In this document: positions 1 to 9,289 of the stretch, piece after piece
Position numbering within the stretch: the stretch's first letter is position 1
How the letters are laid out: every line of letters starts with the position of its first letter
NCBI GenBank assembly: GCA_028279705.1
Contig: JANQNF010000024.1
Coordinates: forward strand, 236,257 to 300,256
Length of the DNA stretch: 64,000 bases
Direction of reading: 5' to 3'
Origin: an archaeon
GTDB taxonomy: Archaea > Aenigmatarchaeota > Aenigmatarchaeia > QMZP01 > JAFGSV01
Notes under the pieces: model-generated
Seen by the model: the letters and a program-made list of their open reading frames with translations, nothing else
Told to the model about the DNA's origin: nothing
Database searches by the model: none
Position numbers and translations under genes: made by a program

Positions 1-200
1 CGCCGAAGTTCGGCGTCATATACGCACATCCCCTCATACAGAATGCTGACAAGAAAATCAGAGGAAAAGTTGCAAGGATACTTGCATCGAAACTCACGAT
101 GGCTGCAAGGGCAGATTTCTATACAGGAAAAGACATGAGCGAGAAACTTCTGGCTGACATTGACGCCAAACTGAAGCCCGGAAAGGTCAAGGGCAGTTGA
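1..200 (+). CDS. nop5: C-terminal end of Nop5 (Nop56/58-like box C/D sRNP core protein), partial
   Basis: Only the last 65 codons are present, read in the frame starting at base 3 and ending at TGA 198-200. The translation begins PKFGVIYAHPLI and contains GKVARILASKLTMAARADFY, the signature of the C-terminal Nop domain, which binds box C/D guide RNA. In archaea Nop5 bridges L7Ae-bound RNA and fibrillarin in the 2'-O-methylation complex. The fibrillarin gene lies just downstream on the same strand, which supports the call. The N-terminal part lies outside the window. The tail after the Nop domain is short and lysine-rich. Confidence 0.88.
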   Translation, partial: PKFGVIYAHPLIQNADKKIRGKVARILASKLTMAARADFYTGKDMSEKLLADIDAKLKPGKVKGS

Positions 201-203
201 ACT

Positions 204-476
204 TCATTGCAAACAATCCTCACACAACCATCCCGAGCTGGTCAGTTTCACCGAACTGGATATTTCACCGCAGCTGTCGCATACCGCCATGCTACTCTTT
301 GCGTAGACTTCCGGCTTGTAGTCGCCACCGTCGCGTATCTTTGAGAAGCAGAACGAGCATATCTGCTTCTTCATTTCGTCTTCCGTTCCCTCTGGCCAGA
401 TTTCTTTCCAGATAGTCTCGCCGCATACGTGACACTTGTCCACATCATCGCCTCCCGTGGGAATGGTGGGATTCAT
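204..476 (-). CDS. Small double zinc-ribbon protein, function unknown
   Basis: A 90-residue protein with four CxxC knuckles (CHVC, CSFC, CDSC, CEDC), spaced as two zinc ribbons. There is no membrane segment or signal peptide. It lies antisense between nop5 and flpA, with its stop only 3 nt from the nop5 stop, so the two genes converge. Small CxxC proteins of this type are common in archaea and usually bind nucleic acid or scaffold proteins. No specific role can be assigned. The zinc-binding pattern is clear; the function is unknown. Confidence 0.7.
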   Translation of the reverse strand: MNPTIPTGGDDVDKCHVCGETIWKEIWPEGTEDEMKKQICSFCFSKIRDGGDYKPEVYAKSSMAVCDSCGEISSSVKLTSSGWLCEDCLQ

Positions 477-585
477 GATTAAACGATATATTGGTGAATA
501 AAAAGGATTTCCATCCTACAATTCATATATCGTGAAAGAAGCATTGCACAGCATCATTGGTCTTGGAAAGCGCTTACATGATAAC

Positions 586-594
586 GTTTTTATG
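586..594 (+). promoter_or_regulatory. TATA element of flpA
   Basis: GTTTTTATG is centred about 27 nt before the flpA ATG at 617. This spacing fits a leaderless archaeal transcript, and no Shine-Dalgarno motif precedes the ATG. Confidence 0.5.
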
Positions 595-616
595 TAACTG
601 AATACCATAACATTTC

Positions 617-1270
617 ATGAAAGAGACGATCCCCGGCGTATTCAGGGACGGAAAGAAGATATTCACAATGAGCATGGTGAAGGGCTATAACGCGTACACG
701 AAGAGCATCGTGACCAAGGGAAAGGCCGAATACAGGCAGTGGGACCCAGACAAGAGCAAGCCTGCAGCAGCCATCATTAAAGGCCTGAAGACGTTTCCAA
801 TCACGTCCGGTTCAAAGGTCCTCTATCTCGGCGCCGCATCCGGGGCCACTTGCAGCTTCTTTTCAGACATCGTAGGCGAAAACGGTGTCATATACGCAGT
901 AGAGATATCGGAAAGGTCCGCAAGGGACCTTAACGTTACCTCGGAGAAGCGCGGAAACATCGTTCCAATACTTGCCGACGCCAGAAAGCCCGAGGATTAT
1001 GACTGGGTGGAACCCGTTGACCTGGTATTCGAGGACGTTGCAAGCGACGAACAGTCTGCAATAATGATACGGAACTCAGACAAGTTCCTGAAGCCGGGCG
1101 GCCATGCCATGATTGCGATAAAATCACGAAGCATAGACGTTGTCAGGGACCCCAAGCAGGTTTACAAAGAGCAAATTGCCATTCTTGGGAAACATCTAGA
1201 GATAGTTGAAAAAGTCGAGCTGGATCCGTACGAAAAGGACCACATGTTCGTCGTTCTTAGAAAAAAGTGA
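617..1270 (+). CDS. flpA: Fibrillarin-like rRNA/tRNA 2'-O-methyltransferase
   Basis: The 217-residue protein is the SAM-dependent catalytic subunit of the box C/D sRNP and methylates ribose 2'-OH at guide-specified sites in rRNA and tRNA. Visible motifs are SAM motif I YLGAASG (70-76), the acidic motif II residue in YAVEISER (E96), motif III near ILADARKPEDY, motif IV DLVFEDVA (about 135-142) and the catalytic lysine in AIKSRS (K169). Length and domain order are normal for archaeal fibrillarin. Archaeal flpA usually follows nop5 directly; here a 273-bp antisense gene sits between them and flpA has its own TATA element. Confidence 0.96.
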   Translation: MKETIPGVFRDGKKIFTMSMVKGYNAYTKSIVTKGKAEYRQWDPDKSKPAAAIIKGLKTFPITSGSKVLYLGAASGATCSFFSDIVGENGVIYAVEISERSARDLNVTSEKRGNIVPILADARKPEDYDWVEPVDLVFEDVASDEQSAIMIRNSDKFLKPGGHAMIAIKSRSIDVVRDPKQVYKEQIAILGKHLEIVEKVELDPYEKDHMFVVLRKK

Positions 1271-1286
1271 ATAAGATTTCTTCCGT

Positions 1287-2357
1287 TCACAGGTTCTTCT
1301 GCGCCTCTATCTCTTCTACAAGCCTTCTTTCGAATTCCTTCCAGTCCTTCTTTGGAACGATCGCTCCCGCAGCCTTGATGTGACCACCACCGGAACCTAT
1401 GCCTTCCACGGCCTTCTTCATAAGGTCGTTTAGGCTTATGTCCCCTTTCTGGTTCCTTGCGGATATCTTCACCATCTGTTTACTATCCTTTGTGACGATT
1501 ATTATCTTGTCAGGGTACTTTTCCGAAAGCTTGGTCGATATGCATGCTGCTATGCTGAGGCGTGTATCTATCTTGTATATGAAAAGTCCAAGGTTTGGAA
1601 ACTCCTTTGCCTTCTTGTCAAATTCGGACGTGAGCCTCTTTTTCTCCTTGTCGACCCTTCTGTTACATTCTGCAAAATACTTGTTTTCAAGTATGTCCTT
1701 GTAGCTTTCTGCAGCGTTCATTATCTTAAGACTCTTCTCAACACCCTTTATGCCGTGTAGTATGGCAGTTGAAAGCAGTTCGTCAGAAAGCCTTGCCACA
1801 AGGGATTCCTGGGGATCTCCGCCAGCCGTCCCGGGATATATTGATTCGCATTCTTTCAGTATGTCTTTGCATTCCCTGAACGCATAATCCCCGATGACAC
1901 CCATTGCTGCTATCCATATGAGTTTTTCCACATCTTTTCCTGCCTTTTCGAGGAACCTGTATACGAGCACGCTTGCAGGGATGTAGACGCTGCTATTGAA
2001 CCTCGGGTTTACGTGAACGCATTTTTCCGAGTTCATGTCCTTTACAGAAAAATGATGGTCTATCATTAGAAGTTTCATTTCAGGAAGCTCTTTTTGGATC
2101 TTTTCCAGCTTCTTCCATTCCTGGTCAAGCGGTATGTCGAGTACTGCCATGACGTCTGGCTTCATCCTGGTGATCTTCTTGTAGAACTTGTCGCTTATCG
2201 ACGGCCCCTCCAGAGGCACCGGTTCAAAGCCTTCAAAGAACCTCATGAAAAGCGTGGCCGAACATATTCCGTCCACGTCAGTGTGGTACAGTAATACTTT
2301 CTTACCCGGGGTACTGGCAAACGATATAGCCTTCTCAAGGTCTTTGTAGATTTCCAT
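1287..2357 (-). CDS. DHH/DHHA1 family phosphoesterase (archaeal RecJ-like)
   Basis: The 356-residue protein has the N-terminal DHH domain (HTDVDG at 25-30, LDIPLD near 73, the eponymous DHH at 100-102) and the C-terminal DHHA1 nucleic-acid-binding motif GSGGGHIKAAGA (about 320-331). DHH enzymes are Mn2+-dependent phosphodiesterases, and archaeal members include RecJ/GAN-like exonucleases and oligoribonucleases. The substrate cannot be decided here. A TATA-like GTTATATAAAG on the plus strand at 2378-2388 lies about 26 nt upstream of the start, so the message is probably leaderless. It converges with flpA. Confidence 0.88.
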   Translation of the reverse strand: MEIYKDLEKAISFASTPGKKVLLYHTDVDGICSATLFMRFFEGFEPVPLEGPSISDKFYKKITRMKPDVMAVLDIPLDQEWKKLEKIQKELPEMKLLMIDHHFSVKDMNSEKCVHVNPRFNSSVYIPASVLVYRFLEKAGKDVEKLIWIAAMGVIGDYAFRECKDILKECESIYPGTAGGDPQESLVARLSDELLSTAILHGIKGVEKSLKIMNAAESYKDILENKYFAECNRRVDKEKKRLTSEFDKKAKEFPNLGLFIYKIDTRLSIAACISTKLSEKYPDKIIIVTKDSKQMVKISARNQKGDISLNDLMKKAVEGIGSGGGHIKAAGAIVPKKDWKEFERRLVEEIEAQKNL

Positions 2358-2377
2358 TCGTTTCTTATTCAGGGTTT

Positions 2378-2388
2378 GTTATATAAAG
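2378..2388 (-). promoter_or_regulatory. TATA element of the DHH phosphoesterase gene
   Basis: On the minus strand this reads CTTTATATAAC, centred about 26 nt before the ATG at 2357. This fits a leaderless start. Confidence 0.5.
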
Positions 2389-2492
2389 CTATGTCCGATG
2401 TTTAAACATAAAACCTGTACTATTCAACTGCTAAAATTGGCATTTTTGTACATTATTTGCGGACTTTCTCACTGTTTCCTGTTTTTATGATC

Positions 2493-2741
2493 TTATAGAA
2501 AAAAATTTATCTTGAAACATTCCTGAATATCGACCATTTTTCCATCTACAGGTTTTATGAAATTAAATTCCCCGTCCTTTTCCAGAAGAGCAAAAATTTT
2601 GTATTCGTTGCTTCCAGCAGCATAGACATTAGAATTTCCGTCCACGTCCCTGTTACCTACTTTGTAACCTAATTCTTTTAGTATCTCCACGCCTGAATCA
2701 TAATCTTCGAAGCTGTGCGTCAATCCGTTTAATGTATTCAT
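2493..2741 (-). CDS. Small hypothetical protein
   Basis: An 82-residue soluble protein with no recognised domain. The sequence alternates charged and aromatic residues (HSFEDYDSGVEILKELGYKV) and looks like a small alpha/beta fold. It lies just downstream of ileS on the same strand (24 nt), possibly as the last gene of the cimA-ileS transcript. It is more AT-rich than ileS. No function is proposed. Confidence 0.5.
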   Translation of the reverse strand: MNTLNGLTHSFEDYDSGVEILKELGYKVGNRDVDGNSNVYAAGSNEYKIFALLEKDGEFNFIKPVDGKMVDIQECFKINFFL

Positions 2742-2765
2742 GCCATTTAGTGCGTGTGAAGTTTT

Positions 2766-5615
2766 TTAAACTTTGGTGAAGTCGAACTTTATTTCGGACT
2801 TTTCAAACTTCAGCGAGCCTTTTCCTTCACCTTCAAGCCCGCCGAACTTGACGGATTTCCCGCCCACGCCCCCGAGCAGGCCCTTTTCCTGCTTTTTGAG
2901 AATATCAAGCGTCTTCCTGTCAGAATCTATCCAGATGTCTATTTTGTCCTTTACCATAAGATTTGCTTCCTTTCTTGCTATCTGCACTTTCCTGCAAAAC
3001 TCCCTTAAAAGCGCATCGTCCATCAATACCTCACCGAGTGCAAGCGTCCCGTTGAAGAAGTCCTTACCCTTTTGCGGCTTCTTTTTGACTGTCCTGACAT
3101 TCCTGACATTGGCCATCTCCTTTATGACTTGGGAGAAGTTCTTTACCGCCGTTTCGCCGTGCTTGTCGGTCTTTACGTTCAGCTCACTCACGGGCCATCT
3201 CAGTTTTATGGATTTTTCATGCCTTAGCGCATTTGCAGATTCGACAAGGTCCTTTACTATGTCCATTCCCTGCTCAAGTTCGGTAATCATCAGCTTCTTG
3301 TCTGCCCTTGGCCACAGCTGAAGGTGGACAGAATCCTTTCCGTACATTTCCCTGTAGATGTTATCCGCAACGTATGGTGTTACCGGCGCCATGAGCTTGA
3401 GAAGGTTTTCCAGTACATAGTTTAGCGTATATATAGCGGCGTCCTTGTCCTTTCCAGTATACCACGGGTTTACACGGTTCCTTATTATCTTTATGTAATT
3501 TCTTGAAAAGTCTTCCAGGATAAAGCCGGAAAGCGCCTGGACGAGCTTGTGGACCTCGTACTTCTCAACGTCCTCTTTCCTTTCCATGAGGCTGTTGATC
3601 CTGCTTATTATCCACTTGTCTTCTACATTCAGTGCAGGTTTCAATACTACCTTCTTGTTCGCATACATCTTGATGAACGAGTATGTGTTCCAGAAAACGG
3701 TAAACATCCTTGAGACTTCCTTTATGTCGTCCCAGTTGAAGTAGAAGTCGTTCCACAAGGGACTTCCAAGCAGGTAGAGACGGAAAACATCCCTTCCGTA
3801 CTTGTCTAGTATCTCGTTTGGGTCTATGAAGTTACCTTTCGACTTGGAAAGCTTTATGCCTTTTACATCCATGACGAAGCCGTGCATCATCACGTTCCTA
3901 AAGGGTGTCTTTCCGAAAGTGAGAACGCTTGTTATCATCTCGCTGTTCCACCATCCCCTGAACTGATCCGGCCCTTCAGTCTGGAAAGCTGACGGCCACA
4001 TCTCATCGAAGAGCTTTTTGTCTCTTGGGTATCCAAGCGACGCCCACGTAGCTACACCCGAATCGAACCATACGTCGAGAACGTCTGGTACCCTCTTCAC
4101 GTCTTTTCCACATTCCGGACATTTCAACTTGACATCGTCTATCTCCGGCTTGTGGAAGTCTATCTCTTTTTTCAACCCAGCCTTTTTCTTCAGCTCACTA
4201 AAAGAGCCTATCACTTCTATTTCACCGCATTCGCACTCCCATATTGGAAGCGGTATTCCCCAGTACCTCTGCCTTGATATCGGCCAGTCTGAAAGATTTT
4301 CCAGCCAGTCGTTGAACCTGTCGCCCGCCCACTTGGGCACCCAGTTGACTTTCCTGTTCTCACCAAGCAGCGTGTCCCTCACGGCCGTTACCCTGAAGAA
4401 CCACTGGGGCACGCCTATCTGCAGCAGCGGCGACTGGCACCTCCAGCATACTGGATAGTCGTGAGTGTAAGGATGGCTGTAGACGAGCATGTCGTCGTTT
4501 CTCAGGTCCTCTATTATTTCTTCGTCGACTACCCTTGCCTTCTTGCCTGCATACTTTCCCGTCTCCTTTCCAAGAGTTCCGTCAATGTCAACGGGGCAAA
4601 CTGCAGGAAGGCCGTTTCTGTTGCCCTCCTCGAAATCCTCCTTTCCGTGGCCCGGCGCAGTGTGCACGAGACCAGAACCGTCTTCAAGGTGCACGTACCT
4701 GTCCGAAAGTATGACCCTGTGTGCATCTTTCTGTTCAGGCATCTTCATGTGATCTCCAAGCGGAGCTTCGTAGCGAAGGCCTTCCAGTTCCTTTCCGGGA
4801 AACGTCCTCTTCAGGGTGTAACCCGCTTCTATCGCCTCCATTATCACCTGCACCCTTTCCTCGGCTATTATCCACGTCTCGCCGTTACTCATTTCCACTT
4901 CCGCGTACTTGAACTTCGGGTGGACCATGACCCCGGTGTTTCCAGGCAGCGTCCATGGCGTCGTCGTCCATATGACAAGGAACTTGTTCTTGTCGTCTTT
5001 CAGCCTCAGCTTCACGTATATCGAATTATCAGTCTGCTTTGTGTACTCCACTTCGTTATAGGCGACGACGGTTTCGCATCTTGGGCACGTCGTCACGGGA
5101 TATTTTCCCTTGTAAAGATATCCGCCCTCAAAGGACTTCTTGAACGTGTACCATGCACCTTCAATGTACTGGTTGTCAAGCGTCAGGTACGGCCTTTTCC
5201 AGTCCATCCATACGCCGAGATTCGAGAACTGGTCATTCATGACGTCAATGTACTTTGTGGCAAATTCCCTGCATTTCTTGACGAACTTTCCGACACCGTA
5301 ATTTTCTATGTCCTTTTTGGACGAGAATCCAAGATTCTTCTCCACCTTTGTCTCTATCGGGGTGCCGTGTGTGTCATAGCCTGGCTGGTCCCACACGTTT
5401 TCCCCAAGCATCCTGTGAAACCTCAGGTACACGTCCTTTATTATCTTGTTCCATGCAGTGCCCATGTGTATGGAACCAGTCGCATACGGAGGACCGTCCA
5501 GGAAGAAGAAGCGCTTTCCTTTTGAACGTGCCTTCTTCAGCTTCTCATAAGTGCCGTCCTTCTTCCAGAATGAAGTTACCTTGTTTTCCACTTTCGCGTA
5601 ATCGTATAGTGCCAT
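2766..5615 (-). CDS. ileS: Isoleucyl-tRNA synthetase
   Basis: Class Ia aminoacyl-tRNA synthetase that charges tRNA-Ile. Numbering from the ATG at 5615 (one codon inside the longer GTG frame), the HIGH box is HMGT near 50-53, the KMSKS box is KLSKS near 588-592, and the CP1 editing domain carries WTTTPWTLPGN and GHGKEDFE (about 217-330). Zinc-binding CPRC and CPEC pairs and the PQWFFRV segment are typical of archaeal/eukaryal IleRS. The length of about 949 residues is normal. A GGTGAC-like element precedes the ATG. The start lies 6 nt after the citramalate synthase stop, so isoleucine synthesis and charging are probably co-transcribed. Confidence 0.96.
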   Translation of the reverse strand: MALYDYAKVENKVTSFWKKDGTYEKLKKARSKGKRFFFLDGPPYATGSIHMGTAWNKIIKDVYLRFHRMLGENVWDQPGYDTHGTPIETKVEKNLGFSSKKDIENYGVGKFVKKCREFATKYIDVMNDQFSNLGVWMDWKRPYLTLDNQYIEGAWYTFKKSFEGGYLYKGKYPVTTCPRCETVVAYNEVEYTKQTDNSIYVKLRLKDDKNKFLVIWTTTPWTLPGNTGVMVHPKFKYAEVEMSNGETWIIAEERVQVIMEAIEAGYTLKRTFPGKELEGLRYEAPLGDHMKMPEQKDAHRVILSDRYVHLEDGSGLVHTAPGHGKEDFEEGNRNGLPAVCPVDIDGTLGKETGKYAGKKARVVDEEIIEDLRNDDMLVYSHPYTHDYPVCWRCQSPLLQIGVPQWFFRVTAVRDTLLGENRKVNWVPKWAGDRFNDWLENLSDWPISRQRYWGIPLPIWECECGEIEVIGSFSELKKKAGLKKEIDFHKPEIDDVKLKCPECGKDVKRVPDVLDVWFDSGVATWASLGYPRDKKLFDEMWPSAFQTEGPDQFRGWWNSEMITSVLTFGKTPFRNVMMHGFVMDVKGIKLSKSKGNFIDPNEILDKYGRDVFRLYLLGSPLWNDFYFNWDDIKEVSRMFTVFWNTYSFIKMYANKKVVLKPALNVEDKWIISRINSLMERKEDVEKYEVHKLVQALSGFILEDFSRNYIKIIRNRVNPWYTGKDKDAAIYTLNYVLENLLKLMAPVTPYVADNIYREMYGKDSVHLQLWPRADKKLMITELEQGMDIVKDLVESANALRHEKSIKLRWPVSELNVKTDKHGETAVKNFSQVIKEMANVRNVRTVKKKPQKGKDFFNGTLALGEVLMDDALLREFCRKVQIARKEANLMVKDKIDIWIDSDRKTLDILKKQEKGLLGGVGGKSVKFGGLEGEGKGSLKFEKSEIKFDFTKV

Positions 5616-5621
5616 CACCAG

Positions 5622-7175
5622 TCACCGTTTTAGTAAATAGTACTTGTATCCTTTAATTAATGCCTCTTCGCTCGCCTTTATTATGTCATCGGACACGCCA
5701 GAAACGGACCACGCGTCGCCGTTCGCCCTGAACTCTATGAAAACCTCGACCTGTGCCGCTGTTGCCTTCTCCTGGTTGACTATCCTCACCCTGAAGTTGG
5801 AGAGTGCCACGGGTCCCATCTCGAACTTCTTTCCCAATGCCTTCCTCATCGCGAGATCCATTGCATGGACCGGTCCTACACCTTCGGATATCTCGTGGAC
5901 CGTTTCATCCCCTATCACTATCTTCACCTCGCTCTTGGCGTTTCCTGTAGATGAGACTTCAGTCTCGTATCCCAGCAGATTGAACGGTTCCTTCTTATTG
6001 TCGACCAGTTTGGTTATCATAAGGAACATCTCCGCGTCCGTGGCGCCCTGCCTCTCTTTCACCATCTCCGTGAGCTTCTTTACTTCATCACTTTCCTTGT
6101 CCAGAGCATAGCCGTGCCTTTTCGCAGCATCGACCACTCCGGACCTTCCTACTTGTTCGGACATGCTGTAAACGCGAGAGTTTCCAATCTCTTCGGGGTT
6201 CATGTGCTCGTACGTTCTCGGGTTCTTGAGCATTGCATCTATGTGAACGCCGCCCTTGTGACTGAATGCATTGAGACCGACGAATGGCTTGTTTCTGGGT
6301 ACGGAAAACCCTGTCATTCTTTCAATGTACCTTGAGAGTTTCTTCAGTCCCTTCATGTCAACGCCAGTCTCTATCCCAAGTTTCAGTCCCAGTGTCGGTA
6401 GCAGTTCCATCCAGTCAGCATTTCCACATCGTTCGCCAAGACCGTTCATTGTTCCCTGAACGTGGTTTGCACCGTTTGCAAGTGCTACAAGCGTGTTCAT
6501 GACTGCAAAGCCGCTGTCGTTGTGTGCATGTATGCCAAGATCGTTTTTCACAACTTCCTTTGCCTTTACAAAAGCGTCGTCAACTTCCCAAGGAAGTGCA
6601 CCACCGTTTGTATCTGCAATCACTATACAGTCTGCAGCCTTTGCAGCTTTCAGCGTTTCAAGCGCGTAATCCGGATTGTTCTTGTGACCGTCAAGATAGT
6701 GTTCTGCATCGAAAACCACTTCAAAACCATGAGATTTTAGGTAATCAATAGTGTCAGCTATCATCGAGAGGTTTTCATCGTTTGTTATCTTTAGTACGTC
6801 CCTTACATGAAGATCCCACGCTTTTCCAAAAACGGCTATTGTATCCGCTTCTGTTTTCACAAGGCCTGAAATAAGCTCATCATTTGGTGGATTCCTGCTC
6901 GTCATTCCGAATGCTGCAATCTTGCATTTCAGTCCAAGTGATTTTACTTCACGGAAATATTCCATGTCCCTCGGATTTGATGTCGGCCATCCCCCCTCTA
7001 TGTAATTCATACCAAAGTCAGAAAGCTTTTTGCTTATGGACAACTTGTCGTCGAGGCTTAGGTTGAGACCGCGTGTTTGAGCACCATCTCTAAGTGTCGT
7101 GTCAAACAAGGCAAGATTTTTGATGGCGTTTGGACTAAGTTTAGAAGAAAGTTCACTCCAGGATCCGACATTCAC
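5622..7175 (-). CDS. cimA: (R)-citramalate synthase (2-isopropylmalate synthase family)
   Basis: The 517-residue protein has the HMGL-like TIM barrel with the metal-binding FDTTLRDGAQ (24-33) and GIHAHNDSG (about 215), followed by a LeuA-type C-terminal regulatory domain. The YIEGGWPTSNPRD motif is characteristic of the long citramalate synthases that condense pyruvate and acetyl-CoA as the first step of the threonine-independent isoleucine route. Isopropylmalate synthase is the alternative, but the adjacency to ileS and this motif favour citramalate. The start is read as GTG; no in-frame ATG precedes the conserved core. An AT-rich TATA-like stretch lies near 7212-7222. Confidence 0.85.
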   Translation of the reverse strand: MNVGSWSELSSKLSPNAIKNLALFDTTLRDGAQTRGLNLSLDDKLSISKKLSDFGMNYIEGGWPTSNPRDMEYFREVKSLGLKCKIAAFGMTSRNPPNDELISGLVKTEADTIAVFGKAWDLHVRDVLKITNDENLSMIADTIDYLKSHGFEVVFDAEHYLDGHKNNPDYALETLKAAKAADCIVIADTNGGALPWEVDDAFVKAKEVVKNDLGIHAHNDSGFAVMNTLVALANGANHVQGTMNGLGERCGNADWMELLPTLGLKLGIETGVDMKGLKKLSRYIERMTGFSVPRNKPFVGLNAFSHKGGVHIDAMLKNPRTYEHMNPEEIGNSRVYSMSEQVGRSGVVDAAKRHGYALDKESDEVKKLTEMVKERQGATDAEMFLMITKLVDNKKEPFNLLGYETEVSSTGNAKSEVKIVIGDETVHEISEGVGPVHAMDLAMRKALGKKFEMGPVALSNFRVRIVNQEKATAAQVEVFIEFRANGDAWSVSGVSDDIIKASEEALIKGYKYYLLKR

Positions 7176-7270
7176 CCTTCACATCAAACACCTTGTGTAT
7201 ACTTTATGTTGCGATTAATTTAAAAATGAATCTTTGAATGCGCTATTGCATAATCCAAATATGTGCAGAA

Positions 7271-7279
7271 TTTATAAGC
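7271..7279 (+). promoter_or_regulatory. TATA element of the Cys-rich lipoprotein gene
   Basis: TTTATAAGC is centred about 26 nt before the ATG at 7301. This position supports the 7301 start over the in-frame ATG at 7238. Confidence 0.55.
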
Positions 7280-7300
7280 CTTGAAACAAAAGTGTATAAT

Positions 7301-9289
7301 ATGAATATTTCTGAACGTTCTATACCTCTCGCTTTTCTTGCAGTTCTCCTGATTTCTGGTTGCATATCAGTAAATCCGGATGCAATAATCGCATCAAGTG
7401 CCGTTGTCCGGGACTTTCTGAATGATTACCCAAACGCTGAAGTTACGACGACTTTCTACAGTAAAGATGATTCAGGTTCCATTATTGATAGCATAAAAAG
7501 TGACTGTAAAAAGGAAACAGTCGTTCCAAAAGATTTTTACAAGGTCGAGATAGTTGATCATGAAAGCGGACTTTCTGTTACTGCTTGGGTTGATTGGAAC
7601 ATGCAGATTGTTGAATGTGCGGTCAAGAAGGGGGCAACCGGAACAGAAGATGATTCTACTACAGATAACGAGTCCTGCTATGATGCTGACGGGGGCAAGA
7701 ATATTTACGAAAAATCTGTTCTGGAGAGAAAATGGTCTGAGAAATCTGGCGCTTCATTACCTGAAGAATGCATTGGCAACAGCCTGCGGGAATACTACTG
7801 TGACGGTGACTCCTTTGAAATGGAGATTATTGAGTGTGAGCATGGCTGTAGCGATGGTGCGTGCCTGAAAGTGGATGATGCTGAATGCTTTGATACAGAT
7901 GGTGGTGTTAACATACACGAAAAGGGTGTATGTGAAACGGCTGACGAAAGGCTCAGCGATCATTGTGATTCTAGTGGAAAGTTAAACGAGAAATATTGCG
8001 AAGACGGTACCATAAAATGGGAGGAAATTTCCTGCCCAGGCGATTATGTTTGTGAAGATGGTGAATGCACAATTGTGGAGATTGAAGAAATTGAAGAAAA
8101 ATGCAAAGAAACTGATAACGGACTTGACTTGTTCAATAAGGGCGTGACTGAGGCTGATATTAAACGGACGGATTCATGTGATCATGATTTTATCGTGCTT
8201 GAACATTACTGTGAGAATGATGAAGTGGAGTGGGTTAAAGTTTCATGCCCTGTCGGTTATGAGTGTGTTGATGGTGAGTGCGTTGTCACGGAGAATGAGT
8301 ACACTTGCGAAGAAACTGATGACGGGAGGAATTTCTATTCGGAATCGCATGTCAAGTTCTACAAAAACGGTGACCTTATCTATACGATGTATGACTCATG
8401 CAGGGGAGCTAGCGATGAATTGATTGAATATTTCTGTTCAGATGATGTGTATTATGAAAGGGAGACCGTGAATTGTGAACTTGGCTGCCTTCATGGCATC
8501 TGCCTTGATAGGGTCTATGAGGAATGCACTGCATATGAAGATGAAGCGCATTGCCTAAAGTATAACGATGAAGATCCTACCATTAATTCCGTAAATAACT
8601 GCTACTGGGATTATGAGACTTCAAAATGTTACGTTATGAATACAGATATGAAGGAGTGCACAGACGATGATGGCGGCATTGACTACAATGTGAAATCCAA
8701 TACTTACGGATTTCATAAATGCAGTGGTTGTGATGACATGGACCGAGAGAAGAGATATACAAATACGGATCGTTGCGATTCTAATGGTGTTCTTGTTGAA
8801 TACTACTGCATTGATGATTATCTTGTGGGTGAATCGATTAAATATGGTTGTGTTTGTGAGGACGGCGCTTGCGTTGCAGAGGGCATCATAACAGATCTTG
8901 AAATTACTGATTTTGTATTCAGTTATCTCGGTTTGGATCTTGTTTCACAAGGCACCGAAGTGTCTGGTTGCTCCGCTGGTAATATAATAGCCACAACACA
9001 AGCTTGCAGTTCGATCACAGACTGCGGTGCATATCTTAAGATATATGAGTACCTAGACAATTCGTGCGCTTCTGAAAACTACCCCGTGGTCATTGGCGAA
9101 TTCGAAAAGCCAGGCTGTGAATACATTGACGTATCTGGTGAAGATGTTTATAGCTGCACATACAGTGAATCCGGTAGTGAAATTTACACTTATGTGTGGA
9201 GGGAATACAAGTACGTATTTACTCTCGGCGGTTTTAACCAGACACTGCTTCAGGATTATGCAGAAGAACTTATAGTAGGATACATGTAA
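7301..9289 (+). CDS. Secreted Cys-rich repeat lipoprotein
   Basis: About 662 residues from the preferred ATG at 7301. The N-terminus is a signal peptide ending in the lipobox-like LLISGC, predicting a lipid-anchored extracellular protein. The body has at least five degenerate repeats of roughly 55-75 residues, each starting with a C-x2-(D/T)D(G/N)G motif (CYDADGG, CFDTDGG, CKETDNG, CEETDDG, CTDDDGG) and closing with an EYYC-like strand and a C-x(5-6)-C knuckle (CEHGCSDGAC, CPVGYECVDGEC). Such repeats are familiar from secreted proteins of DPANN archaea. Paired cysteines suggest disulfide-stabilised modules and the acidic loops could bind Ca2+; both are inferences. The C-terminal 130 residues lack the repeat. 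Binding partner unknown. Confidence 0.75.
   Translation: MNISERSIPLAFLAVLLISGCISVNPDAIIASSAVVRDFLNDYPNAEVTTTFYSKDDSGSIIDSIKSDCKKETVVPKDFYKVEIVDHESGLSVTAWVDWNMQIVECAVKKGATGTEDDSTTDNESCYDADGGKNIYEKSVLERKWSEKSGASLPEECIGNSLREYYCDGDSFEMEIIECEHGCSDGACLKVDDAECFDTDGGVNIHEKGVCETADERLSDHCDSSGKLNEKYCEDGTIKWEEISCPGDYVCEDGECTIVEIEEIEEKCKETDNGLDLFNKGVTEADIKRTDSCDHDFIVLEHYCENDEVEWVKVSCPVGYECVDGECVVTENEYTCEETDDGRNFYSESHVKFYKNGDLIYTMYDSCRGASDELIEYFCSDDVYYERETVNCELGCLHGICLDRVYEECTAYEDEAHCLKYNDEDPTINSVNNCYWDYETSKCYVMNTDMKECTDDDGGIDYNVKSNTYGFHKCSGCDDMDREKRYTNTDRCDSNGVLVEYYCIDDYLVGESIKYGCVCEDGACVAEGIITDLEITDFVFSYLGLDLVSQGTEVSGCSAGNIIATTQACSSITDCGAYLKIYEYLDNSCASENYPVVIGEFEKPGCEYIDVSGEDVYSCTYSESGSEIYTYVWREYKYVFTLGGFNQTLLQDYAEELIVGYM

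Noticed and set aside
4461-5525. A long plus-strand reading frame (354 codons) opposite ileS
   Set aside because: It lies wholly inside a conserved IleRS gene, has no recognisable domain and shows the mirrored codon pattern expected of an antisense shadow.
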